The position numbers and the translations under genes were made by a program. From assembly GCF_010645065.1 (NCBI RefSeq), contig NZ_JAADZW010000002.1, positions 1 through 64,000 of the forward strand: a DNA stretch of 64,000 nt, given 5' to 3'. This DNA comes from Flavobacterium fluviatile. GTDB lineage: Bacteria; Bacteroidota; Bacteroidia; Flavobacteriales; Flavobacteriaceae. Positions within the stretch are counted from its first letter, which is position 1. Each line of letters opens with the position of its first letter. The notes under the pieces were generated by a model. It made no database searches and was not told the DNA's origin. It saw nothing but the letters and a program-made list of their open reading frames with translations. Positions 15,281 through 24,357 of the stretch are shown in pieces.

Positions 15281-17380
15281 ATGGCAGTTTTAGCAAAAAT
15301 TAGACAGCGTTCCGCACTATTGATAGGAGTTATTGCACTTGCATTATTTGCATTTATAATACAGGATCTTTTCAATAGCGGTACTTTTGGTCAAAGTTCA
15401 AAAGATGTAGGAAGCATCGATGGAAAGGATATTTCATTTGAAGACTTTAGAGTTAAAGTTAGTAATGTTGAAAAAAGCGGACAAGGGATAACTTCTACTG
15501 AAGCTGCAAACCGAGTATGGGATCAGGAAGTTTCAATCGCTTTATTGTCGGCTCAATTTGATAAATTAGGATTGAGAGTAGGTGAGAAACATCTTTTGGA
15601 GGTTTTAAAATCAGATCCTAATATTGGTAAAAACCCTATGTTCCTGAATGCTGCAGGGATGTTTGATATTACTAAATTCAAAGAGTACTTTAAAGCAAAT
15701 CCGGACGCGGCTCAGTTTATCACTGAAAAAGAAAAAGATGCTGCATTAAATGCAAAATTCCAAATCTACAACACGCTTGTAAAAGCAGGTCTTTATACTA
15801 CTGCCAGCGAAGGAAAGCTGAAATATGAAATGGAAGCTAATAAAGTAGATTTTTCATATGCAGCCGCATTATATTCTTCTATTAAAGACAGTGAAGTAAA
15901 AATTTCTGATTCAGATATTATAGATTACATGAAGAAAAACGAGAAAAAATTTAAAGCAGATGCAACTCGTGAAATTCAGTACGTATTAGTTGAAGACAAG
16001 CCTTCAAAAGAAGATGAAGCTGAGATTAAAGCTAAGATTACAGCTTTATTAAACGGAAGAGTAGAGTACAATGCCAAAACCGGCAAAAATGATACGTTGC
16101 CTGGATTCAGAAATGCTACAAACGTTGCTGAATTTGTAAATGCTAATTCAGATGTGCCTTACGATTCAACATATATTGCTAAAAACTCTTTGCCAGCAGT
16201 TGACGCAGATAAATTATTCAGTTTAGCTCCAGGTCAGATTTACGGGCCATACGTTTTTGGAAAATACTATGCTATTTCTAAATCTTTAGGTTTCAAACCA
16301 GGCGTTAATGCTAAAGCAAGTCACATTTTAATTGGTTACGAAGGATCTCAGACTCCAAACCAGAAAGAAAAAAGAACAAAAGAAGAGGCTAAAGCGAAAG
16401 CTGAAGATATCTTAAAACAGGTTCAGGCTAATCCGGATAGTTTCATGATGTTGGCTTTTACAAGTTCTGATGATTCATCTGCACAGCAGGGTGGTGATTT
16501 AGGATATTTTGGTCCAAATCAAATGGTAAAGCCATTCAATGATTTTGTATTCAGCAACGGTATTGGTAAAGTTGGTTTAGTTGAAACTCCTTTCGGATTT
16601 CACATTATCAAAATTACAGATAAACAAGACGGAATCCGTTTAGCTACAATTGCTCAGAAAATTCAGCCTTCAGAAGCAACTTCAGATAAAGTATTTACAC
16701 TGGCAACTAAATTTGAAATGGATGCTGCCGATAAAGATTTTAATGCCACTGCTAAGCAATTAGGATTAAAAGTAGAAGCTCCTGTAACGGCTAAAGCTAT
16801 GGATGAGTCTTTTGGGGCATTAGGAAACCAGCGTGCAATTGTAAGATGGGCATTTGATAAAGATACAAAAGAAGGAGATGTAAAGCGTTTTGAAATCGCA
16901 AATATTGGTCACGTAATTGCACAATACAAAAGCGAAAATCAATCAGGTTTAGTATCTGTTACATTGGCAAGACCTTACGTAGAGCCAATTCTTAAAAATA
17001 AGAAAAAAGCAGAAATATTAAAAGCTAAAATGACAGGTTCAAGCATTGAGGCCATCGCTAAGAGCGCGGGAGTTAAAGTACAGCAGGCAACAAATGTAAC
17101 TTTAGATAATCCAGTATTACCAGGAGGTGTTGGACAGGAGCCTAAAGTTGTAGGTAATGCATTTGCATTAGCTACAAATAAAGTATCTGCTCCAATTGAA
17201 GGAAATACAGGTGTTTATGTTGTGAAAAACATTAAAACAATTAAAGCACCGGCATTACAAAACCATGCTGAGTATGTATCGAAAGTAAAAGCTCAAAGCG
17301 CATCTGATGCAAGCAGAATTTTACCTGCTTTGAAAAGCAATGCTAAAATTGAAGACAACAGATTGCAATTTAATTATTAA
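15281..17380 (+). CDS. PpiD/SurA-like peptidyl-prolyl isomerase chaperone
   Basis: A 699-residue periplasmic chaperone anchored by one N-terminal helix (ALLIGVIALALFAFIIQDLF). A SurA/PpiD N-terminal helical domain (about 40-220) is followed by a parvulin (PpiC) rotamase domain at about 344-448, with AKASHILIGYEG at its start, QQGGDLGYFGPNQMVKPFND in the middle and VETPFGFHIIKI at its end. The C-terminal part resembles a second, degenerate rotamase-like domain. The role is folding of proteins bound for the outer membrane. The frame is open 14 codons further upstream, but that region contains the promoter. It ends at a strong terminator. Confidence 0.9.
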   Translation: MAVLAKIRQRSALLIGVIALALFAFIIQDLFNSGTFGQSSKDVGSIDGKDISFEDFRVKVSNVEKSGQGITSTEAANRVWDQEVSIALLSAQFDKLGLRVGEKHLLEVLKSDPNIGKNPMFLNAAGMFDITKFKEYFKANPDAAQFITEKEKDAALNAKFQIYNTLVKAGLYTTASEGKLKYEMEANKVDFSYAAALYSSIKDSEVKISDSDIIDYMKKNEKKFKADATREIQYVLVEDKPSKEDEAEIKAKITALLNGRVEYNAKTGKNDTLPGFRNATNVAEFVNANSDVPYDSTYIAKNSLPAVDADKLFSLAPGQIYGPYVFGKYYAISKSLGFKPGVNAKASHILIGYEGSQTPNQKEKRTKEEAKAKAEDILKQVQANPDSFMMLAFTSSDDSSAQQGGDLGYFGPNQMVKPFNDFVFSNGIGKVGLVETPFGFHIIKITDKQDGIRLATIAQKIQPSEATSDKVFTLATKFEMDAADKDFNATAKQLGLKVEAPVTAKAMDESFGALGNQRAIVRWAFDKDTKEGDVKRFEIANIGHVIAQYKSENQSGLVSVTLARPYVEPILKNKKKAEILKAKMTGSSIEAIAKSAGVKVQQATNVTLDNPVLPGGVGQEPKVVGNAFALATNKVSAPIEGNTGVYVVKNIKTIKAPALQNHAEYVSKVKAQSASDASRILPALKSNAKIEDNRLQFNY

Positions 17381-17403
17381 TTAAAAAGTAATAAATAAAT
17401 AAA

Positions 17404-17442
17404 GAAGACCCGAAACGTTTTTAAAATGTTTCGGGTTTTTTT
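17404..17442 (+). terminator. terminator of the PpiD-like gene
   Basis: GACCCGAAAC and GTTTCGGGTT form a long stem around an AT loop, followed by a T7 run. Confidence 0.85.
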
Positions 17443-17667
17443 ATCAAACTAATTGATTTGCAGATTTTTTTTTGTAGTATAAAACGAGTTGATTTCTTAT
17501 CTTATATAGAGATAATAGAAATATAATTTAAAAAATTTGGGATATTCAATTTATTGCACTTAATTTGTCAGAATTTTTGTTTTAACAAAGTAAATTAGAA
17601 GTTGTAAATTCCCAATAAATTACAAAGAAGATGCGGAGTAAATGCTTTAATAATCACCTGTTTTAAT

Positions 17668-18099
17668 ATGTTTAAGTTTTTTAGAAAAAAAGCTAAAGTA
17701 TATTCCAAAATTGAAAATCATATTTTTGGAATCATAACAGAACTTTTAAAAGTTAGCAGTACAGATATAAATGTTGATGAACTAGGAGGTAAATACTACT
17801 TAAGTAACGAAGAGCAGCATTTTAAAGTTACGATACTAAGTAATGATTATGTTATCAGACTGACCAATACCCGCGATTCAGTTGCTGAAAAATACGATAA
17901 GGTCTTTGTCGAAGATGTTTTAAAAGCAGTCAAAGAAGAAAAACACCGCAGAATGGAATTGGTTTACGATTCTATTACAAACAGTATAGAGAAAATGGCA
18001 GAGCGTTTGCACAATACGCTTATTGAATCTAATGAGCAGGAAAATCAAAAAGTTCGCAAACTTCAAACGAAAGAAACGAAAGATAAAAAAGCAAATTAA
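17668..18099 (+). CDS. hypothetical protein, 143 aa
   Basis: I do not recognise a family. The protein starts with a basic MFKFFRKKAKVYSKIENH, has a mixed alpha/beta middle (GKYYLSNEEQHFKVTILSND) and a long, strongly charged helix from about residue 85 (VEDVLKAVKEEKHRRMELVYDS) running into a Lys/Glu/Gln-rich tail. There is no signal peptide or membrane segment, so it is probably cytoplasmic. The upstream 225 bp to the previous terminator is AT-rich without a clear promoter. It converges with the GHMP kinase gene, 11 bp apart, without a visible terminator. Confidence 0.65.
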   Translation: MFKFFRKKAKVYSKIENHIFGIITELLKVSSTDINVDELGGKYYLSNEEQHFKVTILSNDYVIRLTNTRDSVAEKYDKVFVEDVLKAVKEEKHRRMELVYDSITNSIEKMAERLHNTLIESNEQENQKVRKLQTKETKDKKAN

Positions 18100-18110
18100 G
18101 GACAAAATCT

Positions 18111-19031
18111 TTACTTTAAAAAAATCATTTCATCGTAAGAAAGAATAGTTTCATATCCTCTGGAATTAAAATAAGCTTTTGGATTTTCTTTAGAAACGAC
18201 CATCACAAAATCACCTCCCCAGGCCCCAAGACTTTTAATTACTCCATTAAAATCCGGAAAAAGTTTTTCTTTAATAGTCTGCAATTCCAGTATATCGCTC
18301 AAATGTATTTCGTGATTTTCTAATGCATGAGCAAATTCTTTTAATGTTTTTGCCTTAATAACTGCATCGGTAATTTTGTTGTTGTCAATTATATTTTTGG
18401 ATAAATGACTGTTTTTATTATTGTAATACGCGTTTATAGCTCTTTTACTGCTTTGTTTTTTATTTAGATAAACAAAATAGATGTTTTGAATAAAATCAGG
18501 ATGGAAGTTTATCGGTTCTGCGATTGGTAAATTATTTTCCAGGTGATAAATAATAGGACTGTTATTCTGTGCACAGGCAATATCGTAGCCGCTGCCGCCA
18601 AAGCTGTTTTTAAGCAAGGTAAATGCATCAATTTGGATCCACTGCGCTATATTGTTTAATAAGGTAGAAGATGTGCCAAGACCCCAGTTTTTAGGAAAGG
18701 TAAGTTCTGTAGTGACTTTGTAGCCGTCGGCATTATCAACGAAGTCGGGATTTAAAAGATAGGCTTCATGTAGAATGTTAATCAACGTTGTTTTTACAGT
18801 TTCTGTTTCAGTTTTTACATTATGAATTATTTCATGAAACGAAATAACATCTTCAAACCATATGCTACCATCAACATTGAAACTTTTCCATTGAATTTGC
18901 TGATTTGAACCGGATTCTACAATTAAGTTCTGCCCGAATTTTGTTGGTAATGCAAATGCTTTTGCCCCGTCAAGAACCAAATATTCTCCTGTAATTAATA
19001 GTTTTCCGTTACTGTAAAAGGTAGTTTTCAT
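18111..19031 (-). CDS. GYDIA-type GHMP kinase, likely mevalonate pathway
   Basis: A 306-residue GHMP-superfamily kinase. Motif 1 is GKLLITGEYLVLDGAKAFALP, as in mevalonate and phosphomevalonate kinases. The ATP loop is PKNWGLGTSS, and the signature SGYDIACA gives the family its working name. Motif 3 near the C-terminus is AWGGDFVMVV. It lies 114 bp downstream of HMG-CoA reductase in the same direction, so it probably phosphorylates mevalonate or phosphomevalonate. The frame is open back to a TTG at 19088, but those codons run through a dispersed hairpin repeat (19044-19115); the ATG at 19031 begins MKTTFYSNGK and is preferred. Confidence 0.85.
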   Translation of the reverse strand: MKTTFYSNGKLLITGEYLVLDGAKAFALPTKFGQNLIVESGSNQQIQWKSFNVDGSIWFEDVISFHEIIHNVKTETETVKTTLINILHEAYLLNPDFVDNADGYKVTTELTFPKNWGLGTSSTLLNNIAQWIQIDAFTLLKNSFGGSGYDIACAQNNSPIIYHLENNLPIAEPINFHPDFIQNIYFVYLNKKQSSKRAINAYYNNKNSHLSKNIIDNNKITDAVIKAKTLKEFAHALENHEIHLSDILELQTIKEKLFPDFNGVIKSLGAWGGDFVMVVSKENPKAYFNSRGYETILSYDEMIFLK

Positions 19032-19043
19032 TCGTTGGTTTTT

Positions 19044-19115
19044 AGCCCCGATGGCAGCGGTATCCTTTTGTGGCGGGGTTCGCCACAAAAGATTTAGCGG
19101 ACAGCGGGAATAGCT
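19044..19115 (-). repeat. dispersed hairpin repeat, copy B
   Basis: Read on the minus strand: GCTGTCCGCTAAATCTTTT, stem GTGGCG with GCCAC around a short loop, AAAAGGATACCGCTGCCATC, GGGGCT. Flanks match copies A and C while the stem bases differ and still pair. This copy is between two co-directional genes, mvaA and the GHMP kinase, so it would be transcribed as part of their mRNA. Confidence 0.75.
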
Positions 19116-19145
19116 TTCATAAACTTATTTAGCTGGATGACAATA

Positions 19146-20444
19146 TTATTTTCTTAAGCTTTCAATAAACTCGACTACAGCACTATGAGAAACGGCAGTT
19201 TTTTTGAAATGTGTCTTAATTAAATGACGCTCTTCTTCACTGGCTTCAAATTGGTTGATTATGTTATTAAGGTGCATTTTCATATGTCCTTCCTGGATTC
19301 CGGTTGTAGTCAGGGATCGTAAAGCGGCAAAATTTTGAGCCAGACCTGCTACGGCAACAATTTCCATTAATTCTTTGGCGGAAGGCTGTTGAAGAATTTC
19401 TAAACACAATTTTACCAAAGGATGTAAGGATGTTAACCCGCCAACGGTTCCTAAAGCAAGTGGAATTTCTAGCCAGAAAGTAAAGATGCCGTTCTCTACT
19501 TTAGCGTGAGACAAACTGGAATACTGTCCGTTTTTTGAAGCATAAGCATGAACAGCAGCTTCGACTGCCCTGAAATCATTTCCAGTTGCCAAAACTACTG
19601 CATCCACACCATTCATAATGCCTTTATTATGCGTAACGGCTCTGAAAGGCTCAGCTTCGGCAATCTGCACAGCCTGTAGAAAACGGTCGGCAAAATCCTG
19701 AGGATTAGTAATATGTTTATCTGTTAAATCTTCGATTGGGCAGGAAACCTCTGCTCTAACGACGCAATTTGGAACATAGTTGGACAGAATGCTCATAATA
19801 ACCTGAACTTCCAGCCCTGCATTTTGAGCTTCTTCTTTTAAAGTTTCAGCAAATTGTTCTAAACAAGAGTTGATGAAGTTTGCCCCCATGCTGTCTCTGG
19901 TTTCAAAAGTGGCATGAAGCTGAAAATAATTTTCAAGTAAATTTCTTTTGTCTTTTAATTGGATATCGAGAATTCCCCCGCCACGTTGCTGCATATTTTT
20001 TGTAATGCTTTGGGTGTCAGAAAAGAATTTTGGTTTTATTTGATGAAATAAATCTTCTAATTTTTGAGCATCTCCGTTGAAAGTAAAATGTACCTGTCCT
20101 ATCTTTTCAGTATCGATAACTGTTGCTTTAAAACCGCCCCGTGTTGCCCAGTATTTTGCAGATTTTGATGCAGCGGCAACAACTGAACTTTCTTCAATTG
20201 CCATTGGAATGGTTTTGTATTTGCCGTTGATCAGGAAATTTGGGGCAACTCCGAGCGGAATGTATAAGTTGGTTATAGTATTTTCAATGAATTCATCATG
20301 CAATTGCTGAAGCTTTTCGTCTGAATTCCAGTAATTTCTTATTATATTTTGTGCCTCTTCAGGGTTTGAAAAAAATTCTTTGGCAATCCAGTTAATTTTT
20401 TCTTTTTTGGATAATTTAGAAAATCCGGCAACAGCGTTGTTCAT
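19146..20444 (-). CDS. mvaA: hydroxymethylglutaryl-CoA reductase, class II type
   Basis: A 432-residue HMG-CoA reductase of the bacterial class II length. Catalytic groups are visible: Glu in MAIEESSVVAAAS (near 84), Lys in THNKGIMNG, Asp in a substituted dinucleotide or CoA region around ETRDSMGANF, and a C-terminal His in GIQEGHMKMHL. It converts HMG-CoA to mevalonate; some class II enzymes run catabolically, but the adjacent GHMP kinase points to biosynthesis of isoprenoids. It is divergent from the dipeptidyl peptidase gene. A -7 box TATCTTTG lies at 20474-20481. Confidence 0.95.
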   Translation of the reverse strand: MNNAVAGFSKLSKKEKINWIAKEFFSNPEEAQNIIRNYWNSDEKLQQLHDEFIENTITNLYIPLGVAPNFLINGKYKTIPMAIEESSVVAAASKSAKYWATRGGFKATVIDTEKIGQVHFTFNGDAQKLEDLFHQIKPKFFSDTQSITKNMQQRGGGILDIQLKDKRNLLENYFQLHATFETRDSMGANFINSCLEQFAETLKEEAQNAGLEVQVIMSILSNYVPNCVVRAEVSCPIEDLTDKHITNPQDFADRFLQAVQIAEAEPFRAVTHNKGIMNGVDAVVLATGNDFRAVEAAVHAYASKNGQYSSLSHAKVENGIFTFWLEIPLALGTVGGLTSLHPLVKLCLEILQQPSAKELMEIVAVAGLAQNFAALRSLTTTGIQEGHMKMHLNNIINQFEASEEERHLIKTHFKKTAVSHSAVVEFIESLRK

Positions 20445-20473
20445 TCTCAGTATATTAAATAATAATGTTGCGG

Positions 20474-20481
20474 CAAAGATA
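20474..20481 (-). promoter_or_regulatory. -7 box of mvaA
   Basis: TATCTTTG on the minus strand, 30 bp before the ATG at 20444. No TTG at the ideal distance upstream, so the box is scored on its own. Confidence 0.5.
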
Positions 20482-20617
20482 CCAATTTAAGAGTTTTGTT
20501 TAAAATCTATTTATAATTTGGAAAAGACGCGAATCTTCTTTTTTTAACATTTAACAGTTAAAATGTGTATTATGTTTATTTTTTTCATTAAAATTGAACT
20601 CTTTTTTAAATAAATTA

Positions 20618-22795
20618 ATGCTAATGAATACAGGTAAAATTACTCTGATATTTTTGCTCCTGGTTACAATTGTTTTAGGACAGCAAAAAATTACCGTCGA
20701 AAATATTTACAGTGGTGCTTTTCGTACAAAAGGAATGGACGAATTGCAATCCTTAAAAAATACAAATCAATATACGGTTTTAAATGTTGATCAGGCAAGC
20801 AAAAGTATGCAGATTGATTTATATGATTTTGCCACTTTAAAAAAAGTATCCAATTTAATCGATACAAAAAATCATGCGGAACTTGCAGACGGAATTGACA
20901 GCTACACTTTTGATGCTTCTGAAAAAAAGATTTTAATTGCCTGTAATTCCAATCAGATTTTCCGCCATTCGTTTACGGCAGATTATTTTTTATACGATAT
21001 CACTTCTAAATCCTTAACGAAGCTTTTTGATTTTCAGGTTCAGGAACCGACTTTTTCTCCAGACGCAACTAAAATCGCTTATGCTAAAGAGAATAACCTT
21101 TATGTGTATGATATAGCTTCAAAAAAATCGACAGCAGTTACTACTGATGGAAAGAAAAACGCAGTTATAAATGGTATTACGGATTGGGTTTATGAAGAAG
21201 AGTTTGCTTTTGTCCGGGCATTTGACTGGAGCAAAGACAGCAAAAAAGTAGCTTATATTCGTTTTGATGAAAGCCAGGTTCCGGAATTTTCGATGTCTAT
21301 TTTCCAAAAAAGTTTATACCCAACGATTGAAACTTTTAAATATCCAAAGGCTGGAGAAAAAAACTCAGAGGTTTCACTGCATATTTTTGATGTAGCAGGA
21401 AATACTACTAAAAAAGTTGATTTAGCAAAGTACAATGACTTTTACATTGCAAGACTACAATGGACAAATGATAACAATACTTTATCAGCTCAGGTTTTAA
21501 ACCGGCACCAGGATAATCTGGATTTATTATTTGTGGATGGAACTACAGCTGCCGCAAAAGTGGTTCTGAATGAAAAGGATAAGGCTTATGTTGATGTCAC
21601 GGATAATTTGACATTCTTAAAGGATAACAGCTTTATCTGGACCAGCGAAAAAGACGGATTTAATCATATTTATGTATATGACAAAACCGGAAAACTTAAA
21701 AATCAGGTTACAAAAGGAAACTGGGAAGTAACTTCATATTACGGTTTCGACGAAAAAACAAAAACGATTTTCTACCAGTCAACAGAAAATGGTTCTATCA
21801 ATAGAGACATCTACAGAATAGCTTTAGACGGAAAAAATAAAACCCGCTTAAGTACTAAAACTGGAACTAACTCAGCAACTTTCAGCCCGAACTTCCAATA
21901 TTTTATTACTACTTTCTCCAGTAATTTAGTTCCTGTGACATATACTTTAAATGAGGCAAAAACAGGAAAAGAAATTCAGGTAATCGAAGACAATAAGGCA
22001 CTTGCTGAAAAGTTAAAAGCTTATAATCTTCCAACAAAAGAATTCTTTGTTTTAAAAACAGCCAAAGGAAATGAACTAAATGCCTGGATTTTAAAGCCTA
22101 AAGATTTTGACCCTTCCAAGAAATATCCTGTTTTTATGTACCAATATTCTGGTCCGGGATCCCAGCAGGTAAATAATGACTGGAACAATACAGATGATTA
22201 CTGGTTTCTTTCCCTTACCCAACAAGGTTACATAGTAGCTTGTGTTGATGGAAGAGGAACAGGCTTTAAAGGTGCTGATTTTAAAAAAGTAACGCAAAAA
22301 GAATTAGGAAAATTTGAAGTAGAGGATCAAATCGATGCTGCAAAAGTAATAGGTGCTTATCCGTATGTTGATGCTTCAAGAATTGGAATTTTTGGATGGA
22401 GTTATGGCGGTTTTATGGCTTCAAACTGTATTTTTCAGGGAGCCGATGTTTTCAAAATGGCAATTGCGGTTGCTCCGGTAACCAACTGGCGTTTTTATGA
22501 CAGCGTTTACACTGAAAGATATATGCAGACTCCACAGGAAAATGCAGGCGGATATGACAATAATTCACCAATCAACCATGTAAATAAATTAAAAGGGAAG
22601 TTTTTACTGATTCACGGTTCTGGTGATGACAACGTTCATGTACAAAATTCGATGCAGATGATGGAGGCTTTAATTCAGGCTAATAAGCAATTTGATTCTC
22701 AGATATATCCGGATAAAAATCATGGGATTTATGGCGGAAAAACAAGGATTCAGCTTTACAATAAGATGACTAACTTTATTAAGGAAAATTTATAA
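20618..22795 (+). CDS. dipeptidyl peptidase IV-like S9 serine peptidase
   Basis: A roughly 725-residue exported peptidase of family S9. A signal peptide (ITLIFLLLVTIVLGQ) is followed by an eight-bladed propeller with the DPP-IV Glu motif DWVYEEEFAF, which holds the substrate N-terminus. The C-terminal alpha/beta hydrolase domain has GWSYGGF (nucleophile Ser near 594), the Asp in GSGDDNVH and the His in KNHGIYGG. DPP-IV cleaves X-Pro dipeptides. The ATG at 20618 or at 20624 could be used; the longest frame opens at a TTG at 20594. It is followed after 12 bp by two POT importers, an evident peptide-use operon. Confidence 0.93.
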   Translation: MLMNTGKITLIFLLLVTIVLGQQKITVENIYSGAFRTKGMDELQSLKNTNQYTVLNVDQASKSMQIDLYDFATLKKVSNLIDTKNHAELADGIDSYTFDASEKKILIACNSNQIFRHSFTADYFLYDITSKSLTKLFDFQVQEPTFSPDATKIAYAKENNLYVYDIASKKSTAVTTDGKKNAVINGITDWVYEEEFAFVRAFDWSKDSKKVAYIRFDESQVPEFSMSIFQKSLYPTIETFKYPKAGEKNSEVSLHIFDVAGNTTKKVDLAKYNDFYIARLQWTNDNNTLSAQVLNRHQDNLDLLFVDGTTAAAKVVLNEKDKAYVDVTDNLTFLKDNSFIWTSEKDGFNHIYVYDKTGKLKNQVTKGNWEVTSYYGFDEKTKTIFYQSTENGSINRDIYRIALDGKNKTRLSTKTGTNSATFSPNFQYFITTFSSNLVPVTYTLNEAKTGKEIQVIEDNKALAEKLKAYNLPTKEFFVLKTAKGNELNAWILKPKDFDPSKKYPVFMYQYSGPGSQQVNNDWNNTDDYWFLSLTQQGYIVACVDGRGTGFKGADFKKVTQKELGKFEVEDQIDAAKVIGAYPYVDASRIGIFGWSYGGFMASNCIFQGADVFKMAIAVAPVTNWRFYDSVYTERYMQTPQENAGGYDNNSPINHVNKLKGKFLLIHGSGDDNVHVQNSMQMMEALIQANKQFDSQIYPDKNHGIYGGKTRIQLYNKMTNFIKENL

Positions 22796-22807
22796 ATAAA
22801 TCGCTTT

Positions 22808-24352
22808 ATGACAAATAACTCAGTAAATAAGGAAGAATTTTTTGGACATCCAAAGGCGCTTTTTATATTATTTTTCACAGAAATGTGGGAACGTTTCTCG
22901 TTTTATGGAATGAAGGCTTTGTTGATTTTTTATCTGACGCGTTACCATCTTTTTACTGATGTAAATGGTAATCTGTTAATTGGAAGTTATGCTGCACTTG
23001 TATATGCTGTTCCTGTAATTGGAGGTTTTGTTGCAGACCGGTATTTAGGTTTTCGTAAAGCTATTGTTTTTGGAGGAATAATGTTGGTATTAGGACATCT
23101 TGGAATGGCTTATGAGGGTAATGCTGCGACACAATCGGTCACGGGTGAAATTACAAGAGATGATATGGCATTGCAGATATTTTATTTTTCACTATCTCTG
23201 ATAATTGTTGGTGTTGGTTTTCTTAAAGCGAATATATCTTCATTGGTTGGAGAACTGTACGAAGTTGGAGATAAAAGAAGAGATTCCGGGTTTACTTTGT
23301 TTTATATGGGAATAAATCTGGGATCGTTTTTAGCTACTTTAATTTGTGTATGGCTGGGAGAAAAATATGGATGGAGTTATGGATTTGGTGCTGCTGGCGT
23401 GGGAATGTTTTTTGGTTTGTTGACTTTTATTTCGGGGAGAAAATTGTTGAAAGGAAAAGGAGAATCAAAAGTACCTGAATTATTAGAGAAAAAATCTTTT
23501 GGAATCAAAAACGAATGGTTGATTTACGCTTTGAGTGTTTTGTCGGCATTGGTTTTTTGGCAAATGGTACAAAGGCATGAAGCAGTGTCGTTAACTTTAA
23601 TGATAGCCGGTGCGGCTTCGTTTGTTTATATTATTTATTATAGTATCACACAATTAGATAAAAAAGCCAGAGAACAGTTGATTGCATTGACAATTTTGAT
23701 TGTTTTTACGGTTATATTCTGGGCTTTGTTTGAGCAGGCTTATACCTCATTAAATTTATTTGCAGACAGAATTTTGGATAGGGACTTTTTTGGTCATACT
23801 ATTTCTGCAGGACAGTTTTTAAGTTTTAATGCCTTGTTTATTATATTATTAGCCCCTGTTTTTGCATGGCTATGGGTGAAACTTGGAAAATATAATCCAA
23901 ACACAGCAGTAAAGTTTTCTATGGCTTTATTGCTTGTAGGATTGGGTTTTGGTTCTTTGGTTTTGGGTATCAGTTTATCAGGACTTGGAAAAGTGGCTAT
24001 GATTTGGTTAATACTAACTTACTTTTTACATACATGTGGAGAATTATGCTTGTCTCCTGTTGGGCTTTCTGCTGTAACAAAATTATCACCATCGAAGATT
24101 GTGGGTTTTATGATGGGAGTTTGGTTTTTAGCTACAGCAAGTTCTGAATTTATTGCATCAATTTTAGCCAATATAGCGTCAGTTGATACGTCTAATGGTA
24201 CGGCTCCTGACTTAAATTTAGCTAAACAAAGTTACTTAGTGCTTTTTGAATATCTTTTTTATACAGGTATTGGTTTTGGAGTTGTACTTTTTGCACTTTC
24301 GCCAGTTATTAAAAAATTAATGCACGGAGTTGATAAAGAATTAAATAATTAA
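22808..24352 (+). CDS. POT-family proton-coupled peptide transporter 1
   Basis: A 514-residue inner-membrane symporter for di- and tripeptides. The POT signature FFTEMWERFSFYGMKALLIF (residues 19-38) contains the ExxER proton-coupling motif, and the second POT signature lies near FTLFYMGINLGSFLA. About 14 hydrophobic segments are present, as in bacterial POTs. It starts 12 bp after the dipeptidyl peptidase and ends 5 bp before a paralogue, so released dipeptides are probably taken up by it. Confidence 0.93.
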   Translation: MTNNSVNKEEFFGHPKALFILFFTEMWERFSFYGMKALLIFYLTRYHLFTDVNGNLLIGSYAALVYAVPVIGGFVADRYLGFRKAIVFGGIMLVLGHLGMAYEGNAATQSVTGEITRDDMALQIFYFSLSLIIVGVGFLKANISSLVGELYEVGDKRRDSGFTLFYMGINLGSFLATLICVWLGEKYGWSYGFGAAGVGMFFGLLTFISGRKLLKGKGESKVPELLEKKSFGIKNEWLIYALSVLSALVFWQMVQRHEAVSLTLMIAGAASFVYIIYYSITQLDKKAREQLIALTILIVFTVIFWALFEQAYTSLNLFADRILDRDFFGHTISAGQFLSFNALFIILLAPVFAWLWVKLGKYNPNTAVKFSMALLLVGLGFGSLVLGISLSGLGKVAMIWLILTYFLHTCGELCLSPVGLSAVTKLSPSKIVGFMMGVWFLATASSEFIASILANIASVDTSNGTAPDLNLAKQSYLVLFEYLFYTGIGFGVVLFALSPVIKKLMHGVDKELNN

Positions 24353-24357
24353 AATAG

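Noticed and set aside
19032-19088. N-terminal extension of the GHMP kinase from a TTG at 19088
   Set aside because: The added codons translate part of dispersed repeat copy B and give a non-family sequence; the ATG at 19031 starts directly before motif 1 of the kinase.
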